Below the pieces are notes generated by a model, which was not told the origin of the DNA, made no database searches, and saw only the letters and a program-made list of their open reading frames with translations. The position numbers were made by a program, and so were the translations under genes. A DNA stretch of 64,000 nucleotides from Ceraceosorus guamensis (Eukaryota > Basidiomycota > Exobasidiomycetes > Ceraceosorales > Ceraceosoraceae): positions 58,974-122,973 of the forward strand of contig NW_020290051.1 of NCBI RefSeq assembly GCF_003144195.1, given 5' to 3'. Below, piece by piece: positions 22,597-34,655 of the stretch; positions within the stretch are counted from its first letter, which is position 1; every line of letters begins with the position of its first letter.

Positions 22597-23165
22597 TTTT
22601 GTCCAATTGAATGCGCCCAAAGGAAGCGCCAATTCTTGCAAAGATCGCAAGGCCTGACGGTGAAGCTGGGAAGTGATGGGTCCAAAGCGAGCGCATGCAG
22701 AGCGTTCTCGTCGAGTCAAGATCAAAATGCAGACTTTTCCTTCACGTTAGGCTGTGCAAAGCAAGAGAAGGCCCTTAATTTAATGAACCGCTCACGTGAC
22801 TTCGACTGCATGCGTCTCGTGCGGGACTCGGTCTTGGCGTTGTGCAGATGCTCGTGCAGCTGGCGCGTCGGTGCGCCCAAACCCAACACCCAAATTCTGC
22901 GGGCCATCGCCCCACACCACACAGCCAGAGCACTCACGCTGCTGGAAGTCGGTGTGTGTATGCACGGTCACACGGGGGGCGCCAAAACAGCGATAAGGGT
23001 TCTTCTGATTGGGCCATGCATGGACCGGTACAAGTCTACGCCGGCAAGTCGTCCTCGGTAGCCACGAACGCTTCTCACATCTGCTTAATTGCTGAGATTA
23101 CGCTCCTCCTCAAGCACACCACCATCAACTCCAATTTGGCTCTTGAGCAGGCATCTACGCGCACC
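22597..23165. promoter_or_regulatory. Shared divergent promoter, SDA1 and BIO2
   Basis: Intergenic DNA between the SDA1 start (-) and the BIO2 start (+). A palindromic TCACGTGA lies at 22792-22799, roughly 195 bases upstream of SDA1. The sequence before BIO2 is C/A-rich (CACACCACACAGCC near 22913). The regulatory role is inferred. Confidence 0.45.
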
Positions 23166-24705
23166 ATGTCAGCTCGATCCATTCCCAAGGCTGCATCGCA
23201 GCTTCTAAAGACTCAGGGCGCTACTCTGGGACGCGTGCGCGCAGCGGGTGCTGCGAACGCTGCTCACAAGCCCGATGTGCCTTCCTTGGCAAGAGGCCAG
23301 GCATCAGCAGCTGATGCGTCTCAGAGACTGACACCAGAGCCGTTGCCGACGCTGGACACGACGCCTTCCGTCTCTTCCATTCCTCGAGGCCCCGCTCCGC
23401 CGGACGGGACGACGCGACATGACTGGAGAAGAGCCGAGGTAGCAGAGATTTACAACTCTCCATTGCTGGACCTGATCTTCAGATCGGGCGCTGTGCATAG
23501 GGTGCACCATCCTCCTGGTTCCGTACAGCTCTGCACCCTCATGAACATCAAGGAAGGCGGTTGTTCCGAAGACTGTGGATATTGCAGCCAGTCCAGCAAA
23601 TACACTACTCCTAGCACTCCAAGCAAGCTTTCAGAGGTGGATGAAGTCCTAGTGGAGGCTAGAAAAGCTAGAGATAATGGTTCCACACGCTTCTGCATGG
23701 GTGCAGCTTGGAGAGAAGTGGGCGGCCGTAAGAGAGGATTCAACCGCATTCTTGAGATGGTCAGCGAGATTCGGTGAGTGTCAAGTGTGATGGAGGTATA
23801 TCTCTTGCCGAAGGAAGGCGAGTGGCTGACTTTAGATGCGCATGACCCACATGGCAGTGGCATGGGTATGGAGGTGTGCACCACCCTAGGAATGCTGACT
23901 CCGGAGCAGGCGGTGCAGCTCAAGAACGCTGGGCTAACCGCATACAACCACAACCTCGACACCAGTCGAGAGTATTATGGCAAGGTGAGAACAAGATGCC
24001 CCCGCACGTTCTTTGTAGCGCAAGCATGATGCTCATTGCGCTTTCGAATCAGGTCGTCACCTCACGCACCTACGATGACCGGATCTCAACTCTCGAAGCC
24101 GTACGAAATGCGGGAATTTCTGTTTGTTCTGGTGGCATACTTGGTCTCGGCGAAGAGGCAGCTGATCGTGTTGGTTTGATCTGGGAGATGAGTCGACTGC
24201 CGGAACACCCCGAAAGCTTCCCCGTCAATGCCTTGGTCGCAATTCCCGGAACTCCGATGCACGGCAACGAGGTGAGAAGAACAAACAAGCCTCGAGATGC
24301 AATAGGCCTTCTGGCAAATTGAGCTTACTCTGCGCTCCTTGCTTGTAGCCTGTGGACATCCGAACCATGCTGCGCACGATTGCGACTGCACGCCTCGTGC
24401 TGCCTACCTCTATCATCCGCCTTGCGGCAGGTAGACACCTCTTCACCGAGTCGGAACAAGCGATGTGCTTCTTGGCCGGTGCCAACGCGATCTTCACCGG
24501 TCACAAGATGTTGACGACCCCTACTAGTGGATGGGATGACGACAAGGCGATGCTGGAGAGATGGGGCTTGAGAGGCATGAGATCTTTCGAAGAGAAGAGG
24601 ATGACAAGTCATGCGCCCGAGCAGCACCCTGTGGAGGGCGCGTCACCCGATCTTAGGGCCGAGCAGGAGGGAATGGGCTTGCAGCGCAATGTTGCTGCGC
24701 TCTGA
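23166..24705 (+). CDS. BIO2: Biotin synthase
   Basis: Four exons (23166-23773, 23858-23984, 24053-24271, 24349-24705) give 436 residues in phase. This radical SAM enzyme inserts sulfur into dethiobiotin to form biotin, in mitochondria in fungi. The radical SAM cluster motif [10 protein letters not shown] is intact (CxxxCxxC), followed by [80 protein letters not shown] and [20 protein letters not shown], all standard BioB blocks. The N-terminal ~85 residues are Ala/Arg/Ser-rich and probably include a mitochondrial presequence. An in-frame sequence upstream of the chosen ATG is open but has no family support. Presence of the gene argues that this organism can carry out the last step of biotin synthesis. 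Confidence 0.95.
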
Positions 24706-27589
24706 AAGCGGATCGAGCGTTAGCAATCTGCACTGGCAGGTGTTTCTTCCAGAGTACATACTTCTGCATCCTCGAAAACGAATGCAAAAAGTTCTAGATT
24801 CACGTCTTGCCTGTCTCGGGTTTATACAGGGGCGCCTTCGCGCTACCGAGACACTGCGACTCTGAGCTTAACATACCATTCGTTGACTCGCTCATTTGAG
24901 TGGACCGCACCTCTGCTTCCTCGGCTGTAGAAGGTTGTGTGGTCAATGCATCTGGGCAGGGCTTTACTCTACATACTCTACATGCAAGAAGGTTCTGACG
25001 GAGAGCAAGGCAAAGAGAATCCAGCCAATCTTGAGTCACGAACATGGGGTTCCATCACTCGCCGCTCATTGCACCGAAAGCTGACGAGCATGAAGCACGT
25101 GCCGGCGCTCAGCTGGGTTTTCATGTATTCCTGATGGCTGATATCCCCGATAAGGCTGGTTCAAGCGAATGCTCTCCCTTCAAAATTCATTCCCTCCATT
25201 CTTGCCCTCAGTGAGCCTAGCCTTGGCACCCCAAGCTTCTGATTGTTCTTTAGGCACAGGCACGAGCATGCTCGATTCACGCATGCATAGTGCCACATGT
25301 GCAGCGGCTGTCTGTCCACCTCCAAGCAGCACGAGCGAAGGACACAAAAGCTGCTGTCAGCCACGGACCCGACGGGTGCCTGACATCCATCAGTCTATGC
25401 AATCATGTCAGACGTGTATCCCTGATCAAAGTTTCACGATGAAAAGTGAATGCCCCGCATGGTCAGTCTTGAGCACGTGCTGCACGACACAACAGACTCG
25501 TTGGAGGACAGATTACCGAAGTGAAACTTCGTTCTCAAGGCTCTTCGACCATCGTGGCGGACATCTGTCCGACGATTTTGAGCAAGATTGCCAGCACCTT
25601 CATTCGGTGCCTTGAGCTAGACTCACTCACGACTGTGACCCCACATGGCAAAATCCTCGCTAGTGTGTAGCATCACAAACGATGGTCAGACTCGCTACTG
25701 CCATTGACAGCACAAAGGGCTGATTCAATTCGCAGATTTGCGATGCCTTTGCTCATATAGCGGGTCTCGGGAAGCAACACCCAGCCGAGCTGAGTCTGGA
25801 GAGCCTGAGACAAGTCCCGGGCGGAAGTTTCTTCATGCTTGCCTAGCTCCTCCACACCCGACCACGGGCCATTACGGAGGCACCCACAGGCTTGCGCAAC
25901 ACGATCCCAATCTATCGATTGGTAAGTTGCCTGGTGATTTTTGACAGACGAACATGTGCGTTAAACTCGAGCTGCCGTTGATGGGGTTGATCATGGCAGC
26001 TTGTCTTTTGAAGGTCTCTCTGGCCATCCTCGAATCACTCCAGGAATCACAAGTGTCCATTTCGTGATTGAGCGCATGAATGCCCAACGACGAATACCGC
26101 AAGCGCCTAGCCCGCCGGGCGCGTGGATCGGAGGTTTTCAGCGTGGGGCGACGTTGATCATGCACTTCGATGATAGCAGGCCATTCAAGGGCCAAGACTC
26201 GTCAAAGGACCTCGTCGACTGGAACAACTAGCAATTAAGTCAAGCTTCATAGATTCACATTCGCGGAGGTCCGGAAGGTGAGACACAACAAAAGGGCGCG
26301 AACGGCCTGCACCGCTTAGCTACAGCTGCAGTCGGTGACATGCTGCTGCTGCGGTTACCCACACGCGTAAAGTGCTGCACAAACGCCATCCAGCAGTAGT
26401 CTGCAGAGTCGCGGCCAGTCGCGGCCGAACTCCCAGAAATTGTCTCACGCGCGCATCCCATGCATGCATCTCTTTCTCTTCATCCATCCATCACGAGCTA
26501 GCCGACTCACCGCCCGCGCTTCCGTTTCGTCGTTGCTGTGCGAGGACAACTGCATTCCCGCTGCCAAATGCGACTCTGCCAAGCCCGAGAAGCGGGCGAG
26601 AGCAAGAGCAAGGAAGAGTAGTCGTGAATGCAGGAGAAGGCCGATATGCCGCCCGCGAGTCAACATATGGTCGTGCGTCAGCGACGAGAGCTACTCCGTG
26701 CAACGAACCTTGCTTGGCACTAGCGTGCCGAGACTGTCGTCGGACGTTTCACATTTCGAGCTCTTTGAATTCGGATCCGACGCCTTCCCCATTCAGTTGA
26801 CTCACGCGTCTACGTCAACCTCTGCTTTCTAGCTAGCTTGGCCTTCCTCTGCGGCCTCTATCCACGGCTGACATGCGCATCAGGTGCGTCCGTGACAGCT
26901 CTTGTTCTCTCGTGGTGCTCGATCGCTCGCGTCTGCGTCCGACAAGACAAGGAGCGTGTCTGTCGACTGTGTGGTCGCAGGTCGGGGCGTCGTCCGCGTG
27001 ACGTCGAGCAATGCGCAAATCTAGGCTCATGGCGGAGGTTTCTGGCTGTAAGCTTGATTTGATTGCGAGTGCTTCGCACAGGGACCGAGATCTGGAAGAA
27101 CTGCATGCACGATATCGGTGGGCAGGCCGCAGGAGCCGCAAGAGCCTCGAGGACGCTGATTATGCCGGCCATTTACCGGAATGTTTCAGTGTTGCTTGAC
27201 GAGCTGCGTTTGTATACTCCGCCTAGCTTGCCCTCCGCATCTCCGTGAATTGAAAGCTCCTTGGTAGCCTGCTGGATGAGACTGTCATGACCGAGACACG
27301 GATCCTGAAAGAAAAGGTTTCCCGTCTTGGCACTGCCGTTCTCGGTCAGCACAAGTTGCAAGGATCGCAACGACTTGACAAGGACGTAGCAGACTCGATC
27401 GATTCGCAAAGTGGTTCATCATTTTTCTGGATGCTCAAACAGCGATTGATCGTCACGAACACATTTCCTTCTCATTCCACCACATCCACCTCCAACAGAC
27501 GCCATCGAGACCCTCTCAAGCTTGATCCTGTCTAACAGTTCACAAGGGAAGCACAGAACGTCTACCACTGGCAGCTCTACCATCCAAGC
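24706..27589. other. 2.9 kb region with unresolved coding fragments
   Basis: No complete gene can be built here. Two minus-strand stretches look coding (listed separately at 25180-25911). Around 27173-27535 both strands stay open and neither is convincing. The recurrent motif is present at 25030 (GAGTCACGAA) and 25622 (CTCACTCACGACTGTGAC). A gene with unusual splicing or a decayed gene may be present. Confidence 0.4.
25180..25911 (-). pseudogene. Possible multi-exon gene or decayed gene, unknown
   Basis: On the minus strand, a stretch from 25911 to 25673, opening after a GATAG acceptor-like site, reads DWDRVAQACGCLRNGPWSGV and continues through LGWVLLPETRYMSKGIANLR to a stop. A second stretch (25180-25353), opening after a GACAG acceptor-like site, reads LVLLGGGQTAAAHVALCMRE and then LVPVPKEQSEAWGAK before its stop. 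Both have the amino-acid texture of real protein. The DNA between them contains a third open piece (LLKIVGQMSATMVEEP), but I could not join the pieces in one frame with good splice sites. I do not recognise the family. It could be a normal gene I failed to splice, or a decayed one. Confidence 0.3.
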
Positions 27590-29941
27590 ATGAATACCTT
27601 GAAGTTGGGCTCGATGGAGCCTTCATCGAATCGGAGAAGATCGAGGACTCGGTCCTTCCTCACAGCCTGTCATTTGCTACCCAGCAGCGATGCCCCTTCG
27701 CCAGTGCCCAGTGGCTCCCAAGCATCTTCACAAGAGACCAACGCCGGCAACTCCAGACTTCACCTCGAGCACAGCAGCATCAGGTCTCCCCGACACAAAT
27801 CATCGTTTGGCTCCTTTACCTTCTCTCACAGCACCAGAAGCAAAGCTTCACTGCTGTCCGAGGGTTCAGGCGAGCATGGCGCGCGACCAGTAAGCTCGCT
27901 CTCGATGCGCTGCGCCTCAGGACGAGGCTTCACGGATGCATCTCTGGATGCCTACGACGATTTTGACGAGAATCTGCAGTCACCTCTGCTCGCAGGCACG
28001 AACGAGCATGGCAGCATGGCAAGCGAGACTTTCCGCAGACTCGAAACCACGCCGGCGTCGAGCCAACTGGTGCAGGCCGAGCGCAGCCCCTCGCTTCGCA
28101 GCAAGGCAAGCGGAAGCACGCTCATGGCGAGCGCCCCTAGCAGCCCAGCCGCGACTTCGCCAGTCATCTCCCGAAGGACCTCGCAAGCTTCCATGTCCTC
28201 TATGGCTTCTTATGCTACTGCCGCTTCTCGTCTCACATCCCCGCCCCCCCGACCACCACGAAGAAGACCAAGCCAACAAAGTCTGACGGTCGCCTCCCCC
28301 AGCAAAACCGGATGTGATGCCACAGGCTCGCTGGGTCATCCGATGTGTAGCACTGCTCCTCTCCGCATCTCTCCTAACAGGATGCTTCGAGCCCTCTCCC
28401 CGCTTCCGGGGGGCATTGCAGCTTCCTTGAAGGCACCCGCCGGAGTAGCGCTAAGCACGGAGGGTGCAGCGAAGGCAGCAGCGCATTCATCACCCGCTCC
28501 AGCAATGACGGCTCGCTCCTCTTCTCTCGGAGCTCGTGCCATGGGCGCTCTGCGGCCGAGCCCTTTGCATCGACGTAGTCAAAGCGCGCAGATGTACGAG
28601 CCACCTGTCAAGAGCTCTCTGCGCTCTGAGCTTCCCTGGACATTGGCACTGGGCGATGATAGATTTGCAGCCGAGCAAGAGGATGAGGCAGAGCTGCACG
28701 CACGTACGCGCGCCACGATCGCGTATTTCGCGCGTCAGCGCGGAACAGAGTTGGAGCCGGTCTCGAAGCTGCATCAGCCTAGCACTCAGCTAGCTGCATC
28801 TGCTGCCCGCGCTTTCATGCGTGGCTCGAACGACGGACCAGCCTCGCCCAAGGATTCGCTGTCATCGTTCGACAACTCATCCTCCTCCACAGCACCCTCT
28901 TCAACCACATTCACCGACCCATCTGATTCCGAGGAGGATGCGCACCGTGACGAGACTCAAAAGACTCCGGAGCGCTCGATTCCTTCACCTCTCTCTTCAG
29001 CTGCAGGCTCTTCAGCACGAGGCAACAGTCCCACCTCAAGAGCTTTCGAGGGTGAGCCAGCCAGCTGGAGCCCTGCGCTGCTGCCTCGGGGCGAGGTTGA
29101 CCCGTGGGACGACGATGAGTGGAGCGATGTAGAGAGCACAGTGCATGCGTGTGAAGCGAAAGAGCCCTTCCCAGAGAAAGCAACACGACAAAATTTGGAC
29201 GCAATCACCGTCTCTCCACTGGTGCTTTCCAAAGCCTTGCCGGACTCAACTTGCGCTGACCTGGTGGACCAAGAAAGCCCCAAGAGAAGTCAAGCAGACC
29301 TGCCTATCTGCACTCTTCCCGCAACAACATCCTCTACCAAAAAGACCGAGACGTGGCGCATCAACACGGACCCGAGTCCTTCACCCCTTTTCAGAGCTGA
29401 TAAACAGTCTGAGCAGCAGCTCTTCTTTCCGGTGCCCCCTCCCGTGTCCGGCAGTCTGTCCTCCTCTTTGCAGGAGCGCGGCAAGGAGAGGGATAGCCTG
29501 CTCGCTCTCGCTCCCGTTTCTGAGTATCATCGTCGCTTGTTGAGCTCCAAGAGGGCTTTGGCTCGAGCTGCCGAGAGAGCTGCGACGAGAGGCGATGATG
29601 GTCAGTCCATCGCCGATAGCACGTCGTCCGAAACGGACTTGAAGCACTTTGACTCTACAGACGAAGAAGAGGATGAGATTGGTGAAGATTTGAAGCTTTT
29701 CAAACCTAAGGCTCTGCGCCGCGCATCGCGGCTGGACGTCTGTGAGGTTCACCAAGAGCCTCGCGGCGAGGACAACGATTTGGCAAAGCAGGAAGAACCC
29801 AAATTTCAGCCTAGACACCGTGATGTGGCCTTCGAGCTAAGCATTCGGCCGGTCTTGAGCAACAGATGCAGGAGCGCCTCAATGTCGCCCAGCTCCAGCA
29901 GCTCCTTCAGCAGGCGAGTCACTTGGGCTAACGACCCTTAG
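27590..29941 (+). CDS. Ser-rich protein of unknown function
   Basis: A single exon of 783 residues from an ATG that follows an in-frame stop. Composition is Ser/Ala/Pro/Arg-rich throughout and probably disordered. There are basic SR-like patches at the N-terminus (SNRRRSRTRSF), a more ordered-looking segment near residue 350 (LPWTLALGDDRFAAEQEDEA, then LHARTRATIAYFARQRGTEL), an acidic DSTDEEEDEIGED segment near residue 690, and a C-terminus ending SRRVTWANDP. No catalytic or binding domain is visible. Long uninterrupted frame, codon texture and a stop shortly before a 3' spacer support a real gene. Function unknown. Confidence 0.7.
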   Translation: MNTLKLGSMEPSSNRRRSRTRSFLTACHLLPSSDAPSPVPSGSQASSQETNAGNSRLHLEHSSIRSPRHKSSFGSFTFSHSTRSKASLLSEGSGEHGARPVSSLSMRCASGRGFTDASLDAYDDFDENLQSPLLAGTNEHGSMASETFRRLETTPASSQLVQAERSPSLRSKASGSTLMASAPSSPAATSPVISRRTSQASMSSMASYATAASRLTSPPPRPPRRRPSQQSLTVASPSKTGCDATGSLGHPMCSTAPLRISPNRMLRALSPLPGGIAASLKAPAGVALSTEGAAKAAAHSSPAPAMTARSSSLGARAMGALRPSPLHRRSQSAQMYEPPVKSSLRSELPWTLALGDDRFAAEQEDEAELHARTRATIAYFARQRGTELEPVSKLHQPSTQLAASAARAFMRGSNDGPASPKDSLSSFDNSSSSTAPSSTTFTDPSDSEEDAHRDETQKTPERSIPSPLSSAAGSSARGNSPTSRAFEGEPASWSPALLPRGEVDPWDDDEWSDVESTVHACEAKEPFPEKATRQNLDAITVSPLVLSKALPDSTCADLVDQESPKRSQADLPICTLPATTSSTKKTETWRINTDPSPSPLFRADKQSEQQLFFPVPPPVSGSLSSSLQERGKERDSLLALAPVSEYHRRLLSSKRALARAAERAATRGDDGQSIADSTSSETDLKHFDSTDEEEDEIGEDLKLFKPKALRRASRLDVCEVHQEPRGEDNDLAKQEEPKFQPRHRDVAFELSIRPVLSNRCRSASMSPSSSSSFSRRVTWANDP

Positions 29942-30411
29942 ATGCCTCCTTCGACCAACGTCACTCCTAGTTGTTTCTTTTTTCCAAATGTACATGAATC
30001 AGTTTCTGGTCCTGCGAACCTGAGCCATTTCCTTGCGCTCAAATTCGCACAACTCTCCCCGCCCAGCTTTCAAATTCCATCCAGCAAGCACTCGAGCACG
30101 CAAAACAATCATCAGAATCTAGCATCCTACCTTTTCCGTTCCGCATACCCCCCACATTCAACATGACCAAACATGGTCTCAACGTAATCAGACATTGAAA
30201 TTCAACCCCACACCCTCGCCAGGTTGTGAGTTTCACATACAAGTCTACAAGTCGGTCAGAGGACGTGCAAAAGGTATCTGGAGTGAAGGATGATCCGTTT
30301 GTGGGACCAACGAAAGTAGATGAACATGAAAGAAAATACCGTGCAATGGCCGGCAGAGGCATTCGAGTACATGTGCCACGGAGGTGACAATGAGAGTGGA
30401 GCGGCTCTGAC
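29942..30411. other. Intergenic, convergent 3' ends
   Basis: About 0.47 kb between the stops of the Ser-rich gene (+) and the coiled-coil gene (-). It is AT-richer than the flanking genes and holds only short shadow frames. Nothing specific was seen. Confidence 0.6.
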
Positions 30412-33400
30412 TCATCGACGCGATTTGAAAGCGTCGCCTCCGCTTCCGCCCAGAGGTTTCAAGGGTTGCGCATTGGCGGGTTTGATAGGAGAGATATCCA
30501 TAGGCAAGTCCAAGCCTGACGAGATGGCCTGCATTTGAACGCGCACGTTTCCCGATCGGGTAGGGAGGGATATGTTCATGTCAGTTTCTGATAGCTTGAA
30601 CTAGATCGGGCCGCTCTACCAGCAACAGGATACGCAAGAGAAAAGCAAGAAAGATGAAATCGACAAGAGAAGAAGAAGAACGAGAAGACTCACATCTCCT
30701 TCGCTCGAGCCCCACGCAAAGAATCCATTGGCCGATGCAGCTGCTCCACCCAGCAATTTCCTCTTCTTTTTCTTGCCATCGTCAGCGACGCCAGGTTGAT
30801 TGCGAGCTCGGGTCTGAACAGTCAAAATTTCCTGCCCTTTAACCTTATTGGTCGCATCAAGAGCCGCGGGGGCGTTGTTGATGTTGCTCGCGTTTCGAGA
30901 AGCAGAGAGCGCCTTGTTGCCCCCTTTGCTTTCGTTCGATATTTGCGCCGGCGCCTGGGACTCTTTGGACAAGTCGATTTTGGACCTGACGCTCTTGATC
31001 ATGGGAGTAGCCATGATTTCCAATTCCAGCGCCTTTCTCCTCTCTTCGTCCGCCTCTACGCTTTTACGCTTGCGCGTCGCATTCGCACCTCGAGAGCTGG
31101 TAGTCGTCGAAGCAGCAGGTACAAGAGCAGAGGAGGAAGAAGAGGAAGAAGAGGAAGAAGCGTTCGCCTTTGACGCTGCTCCACCACGCTTCTTACGCGG
31201 CGCATCCTCTTCTTGTTCTTCTTCTGCTTGTGCAAAGGAAGAATCTTGATTGCTCACAGGAGCAGCTAAATCCGAATCGCTATCGCTGCTCTCTTCATAC
31301 AATCCCTTCTTTCGAGGCTTTCGAGCCTGTTTGCGCCCGTTAGGATCGGCAGCAGATCCCGCCTTTGCTTTCAAGCTTTTACCACCTTTCGAGGCAACGC
31401 TCTTGCTCTCCTTTGTCGGAGCGGCCGCGCTGATTGTCGTGATAAGCTCTCGCGCATCTTCGTCTTCGTCCGAGTGGTCTTGCGCGTCCTCCTCGTCCGA
31501 GTCGATGGAGAGATCCATAGCAAGAGGGATTTTCCGGACCGCACGAGCAGCTCTGGGCGGGGAAGAACTGTGTGCTAAAGCTTTATGGATCAGGTCCTTT
31601 TTGATGGCAGGAGGAGGAGGTGGTGGCATCGTGGCATTCTTCTTCAAAGCCATCACTTCCCTTTGCAATTCTCTTCTCAGCTTTTCCTCCGACTCCGCCT
31701 TTGCTCGGACCTTGACGAGCTCAGCCAGAGCACGGCCATCATCATCCTTATCCGCTCTTTTGGCTTTCGCTCTCTGCAGTTCCTCTCGAACCTCTTCCAG
31801 CTCCGTCAGAGCTTCGTTTCGCTCCTCTTCCACCTTCATGCCCTGCCTAGCAATCGTTCTCCGCCTCTCCTTTTCCTCTTTCAACTTCTTCTCCATCTCT
31901 TGCATCCTCGCCGTTGTAGTCGCAGAATCGGCATCGCCTGCGCCTCCAGCTTCGAGAGCGGATCTGAGGTGCTTGCTATGCTTGTTGGCCAATCGAAGGT
32001 CCCGCTCCAGGTCCTGCGCCCTATACGTCTGATACGTAGCTTCGTTTCTACAGATCGTGAGCTCAATGTTGACTTTTCTCGTATTCTCGCACTGCACATC
32101 CTCGCGCGCAAGGAACTTCCACTCCATCTCATCCCTCTCCAAAGCTCCCTCTAGGGCATCCAATTCCACCTCTTCCCTCCTTCGCTTCTCCTCTGCGCAT
32201 TTTCTCTGCATCTCGGCAACCCTCAAGCACATCTGCGCCTTTTCAGCGCATTCCGCTTCGCACTCCGCCTTCCATCCATCCGCATCCTCCTTGCTCCTCT
32301 CCAAGCTCCTCTGCAACTTTTCAACCTCCCTTTCCCGACCTGCCAACGTCCTTCGAAGCTCGGCAATCTCTGCATTCGTCACGCGCTGCAGTCTCATCTC
32401 TGGATCTAGCCTGTGCGAGCTGCCGGGTGCGATTGCTGGGCTCGAACTCGCGCCGGAGTTGGACAGCTTGAAAGGCGTAAAGGGCTTGGAACGAGGCGTG
32501 GCAAGGCCGACCGTGAGCGCGTCCTCCTCCTTCTTCGCCGATGACCCTTGCTGCCCCTCGATCGCTGCGCTTGAAAGTGGGGCGGTTGCTGACATCTTCT
32601 CTGCCTGTTCAGCGCTGCTGGCCTGCTGATTGCGCAAACTGGCCCGAACACTTCGGCGAGCGGGTCGAGCAGCTTGCTTATCCCCCGCCATCGCATTCGC
32701 ATTCGCAGTAGCGTCCAGCAGATCCTCCCCAGACCCAGCTTTCACAATTTGCCCGCTCTCGCCCTCGACTTGGTCACCGTCCGTCGAGCCAGTCGCACCG
32801 ACCCGCGTGCTCTTTCTCATCTCCGCCCTCCGCTTGTCCACAAACACATTGGCATCATTTTCCATCCTCATAGCATCTTCCAACCTCTTCAAGAATTCCT
32901 CATCCGTCTTTGCATCTTTGGGTGCGGTTGCACTTGCTGGACGAGGAGTAGTCGAGATGCTTTGATTGGAAAGACGCGAAAGACGAGAAGAACGTTTGAT
33001 GGGCTGAGAAGAGGGGGATTTGATAGTGGAGAGGCTGCTGCGCGCTTTGGCGGATGATCGACGTCCACGTGCGGGCGAGGAGGGGCTGGCTGTAGATGTC
33101 ATTAGTGGTGCGTGGGTCGATGTGCTCAAATCGCTAGAAGCTTGGGCATCTGCGCGCATCGAGAGGTCCTTGAAGCTCGCGTCGGGCGCAATTGTTGCGC
33201 CGCCCTCTTGAGCAGAAGAGGAGACGCGCCGCATCGACTTTGCGACGGGGATCAAGCTTGCTGGCCGAACGTTTGGTCGAGGTGTGGAAGGAGATTCGCA
33301 CGCATTGGCGTTGACCTCCTGATCGGCTTGCGCTGTGGTGCAAGCGGCACCAGCAGCAGTGATGACTTCTGATGGTTTGGCGGGGCTCGAATGCATACGC

Positions 33401-33894
33401 GCAGTCAGATCGCCGGCCTTTTTAGCCGCCTCGTTCACACTGGGATAAAGCGGCGTGCCCGCCATCGTTGCTCTGGCGGTGTTCCTAGGTAATGAAGCAC
33501 CAACACCTGTATCCCTCTCTGGCGCTCTTCTCGACCAGGGCAAAGAAGAAGGGATGGGAGCAGTCACTTTGCTCAGACTGGAAGGAGCAGTGTTCGAGGT
33601 CGAAGTAGAGGAAGACTTGAGCGGCGTGGGCTTGATGCCTCGATCGAAGCGTTGTTGACGCTCCATCAGGTTGGGAAGCGCCATGTCTTCTAGCGAAGGC
33701 CAGGATTGAGCCACCGAGCTGGCAGATTGAGCACTGCTTGTATGCATGCTGCCTGCTTCGCCCAAAGCAGGAGCAGGAGCGGGTGCGGATTCGGGTGCGG
33801 GTGCGGGTGCGGGTGCGGGTGCGGGTGCGGGTGCGGGTGCGGGTGAAGGAGTGGCATCCACTCGCTTCTTTGGCGGTGTCCTCTCGATCAACAT
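30412..33894 (-). CDS. Large coiled-coil protein of unknown function
   Basis: Two exons (30694-33894 and 30412-30594) give 1127 residues in phase. The small last exon adds a C-terminus containing RVQMQAISSGLDLPMDISP and a basic end. The N-terminus carries TPPKKR and an (Ala-Pro)n tract encoded by a hexanucleotide repeat. A Ser/Ala/Pro-rich basic region with short SP/TP motifs runs to about residue 490. A long charged coiled coil follows (about 500-760: RRTLAGREREVEKLQRSLER and later heptads), then acidic DSDEEDAQDHSDEDEDA and Lys-rich AKAGSAADPNGRKQARKPRK segments. This layout suggests a nuclear or spindle/kinetochore scaffold, but that is a guess from composition. No family was recognised. 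The gene is divergent from UTP6. Confidence 0.75.
33793..33840. repeat. Hexanucleotide repeat (GGGTGC)8 in coding sequence
   Basis: Eight perfect GGGTGC units within the first exon of the coiled-coil gene. On the coding (minus) strand it reads GCACCC and encodes a run of Ala-Pro dipeptides near residues 18-34, flanked by degenerate copies. Length changes by whole units would keep frame. Confidence 0.95.
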
Positions 33895-34655
33895 CCTCGC
33901 CGACTAAGTGTTCTGGCTGGTGCTGATCGAATCTCTGTGGTGAAGAAAGGGCGCGGTAAGACTTGATGAGGGGGAGCAAAAGGTCCGTTCAGCGGCAGGC
34001 TATCGAGATGCAGACCCAATCGTCGAGTCTAGGGGCGTCACGTAGCTATAAGGTGAGGGTCGGTAGACTGCAAGAGGATCACGAATCGTATGCCTGACCA
34101 ACAGCTCGTCCGCGCAATCAAATAGAAGTTGCATGCCCACAGCATCAGCAGCACGTGCATCACAGCATATATGCCAATCAAGAGTCACGAGTTTGAGTGC
34201 TCATAGCCCTGCGCGGGCGCGCTGTTGTTCCTACAGCACCTGCTGCTGGGGGGCCGCGAGTGGCGCGGCGCGTCCGATCGTGAGCAAAGCGTCTTCAACG
34301 CGTTCGATCACGTGCGCCGCGCCGTTTACTTGGAATTTTGAATTTTTCTCGCATGAAGTCAGGAAGCAGGAATGCCAAACGTCGTGGCGAAAGTCTACAC
34401 AAAGATGATGAATGGGCAACGCGCAAGCAGCCGTCATCCATACATCTCGATTTTGGAACTCGCAACTCTGACTGCTCTGTTGCTTTGTCGGTCCATCTAC
34501 CGCTCCATCTGTATTTCGAAGGCGTCCAATCACGCTCTCATTGCACTGCCTTTGACGCTCTTGCGCTGGAGATACAAGCTGCGCTTAGCTCTCGGCGATC
34601 TCAGCACGCACCACCACCACCACCACCCCACCAACCAGAATCGAAGAAGCTAGAT
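33895..34655. promoter_or_regulatory. Shared divergent promoter, coiled-coil gene and UTP6
   Basis: Intergenic DNA between two divergent starts. It contains CACGTG at 34309-34314, the recurrent motifs GATCACGAATCG (about 34078-34089) and GAGTCACGAG (about 34182-34191), and a CACCACCACC run just before UTP6. The UTP6 frame extends upstream without family similarity, so this part is treated as 5' leader. Confidence 0.4.

Noticed and set aside
27173-27535. Overlapping open frames on both strands
   Set aside because: Neither strand offers an ATG with continuing exons or a known motif; the mutual openness is likely a composition effect.
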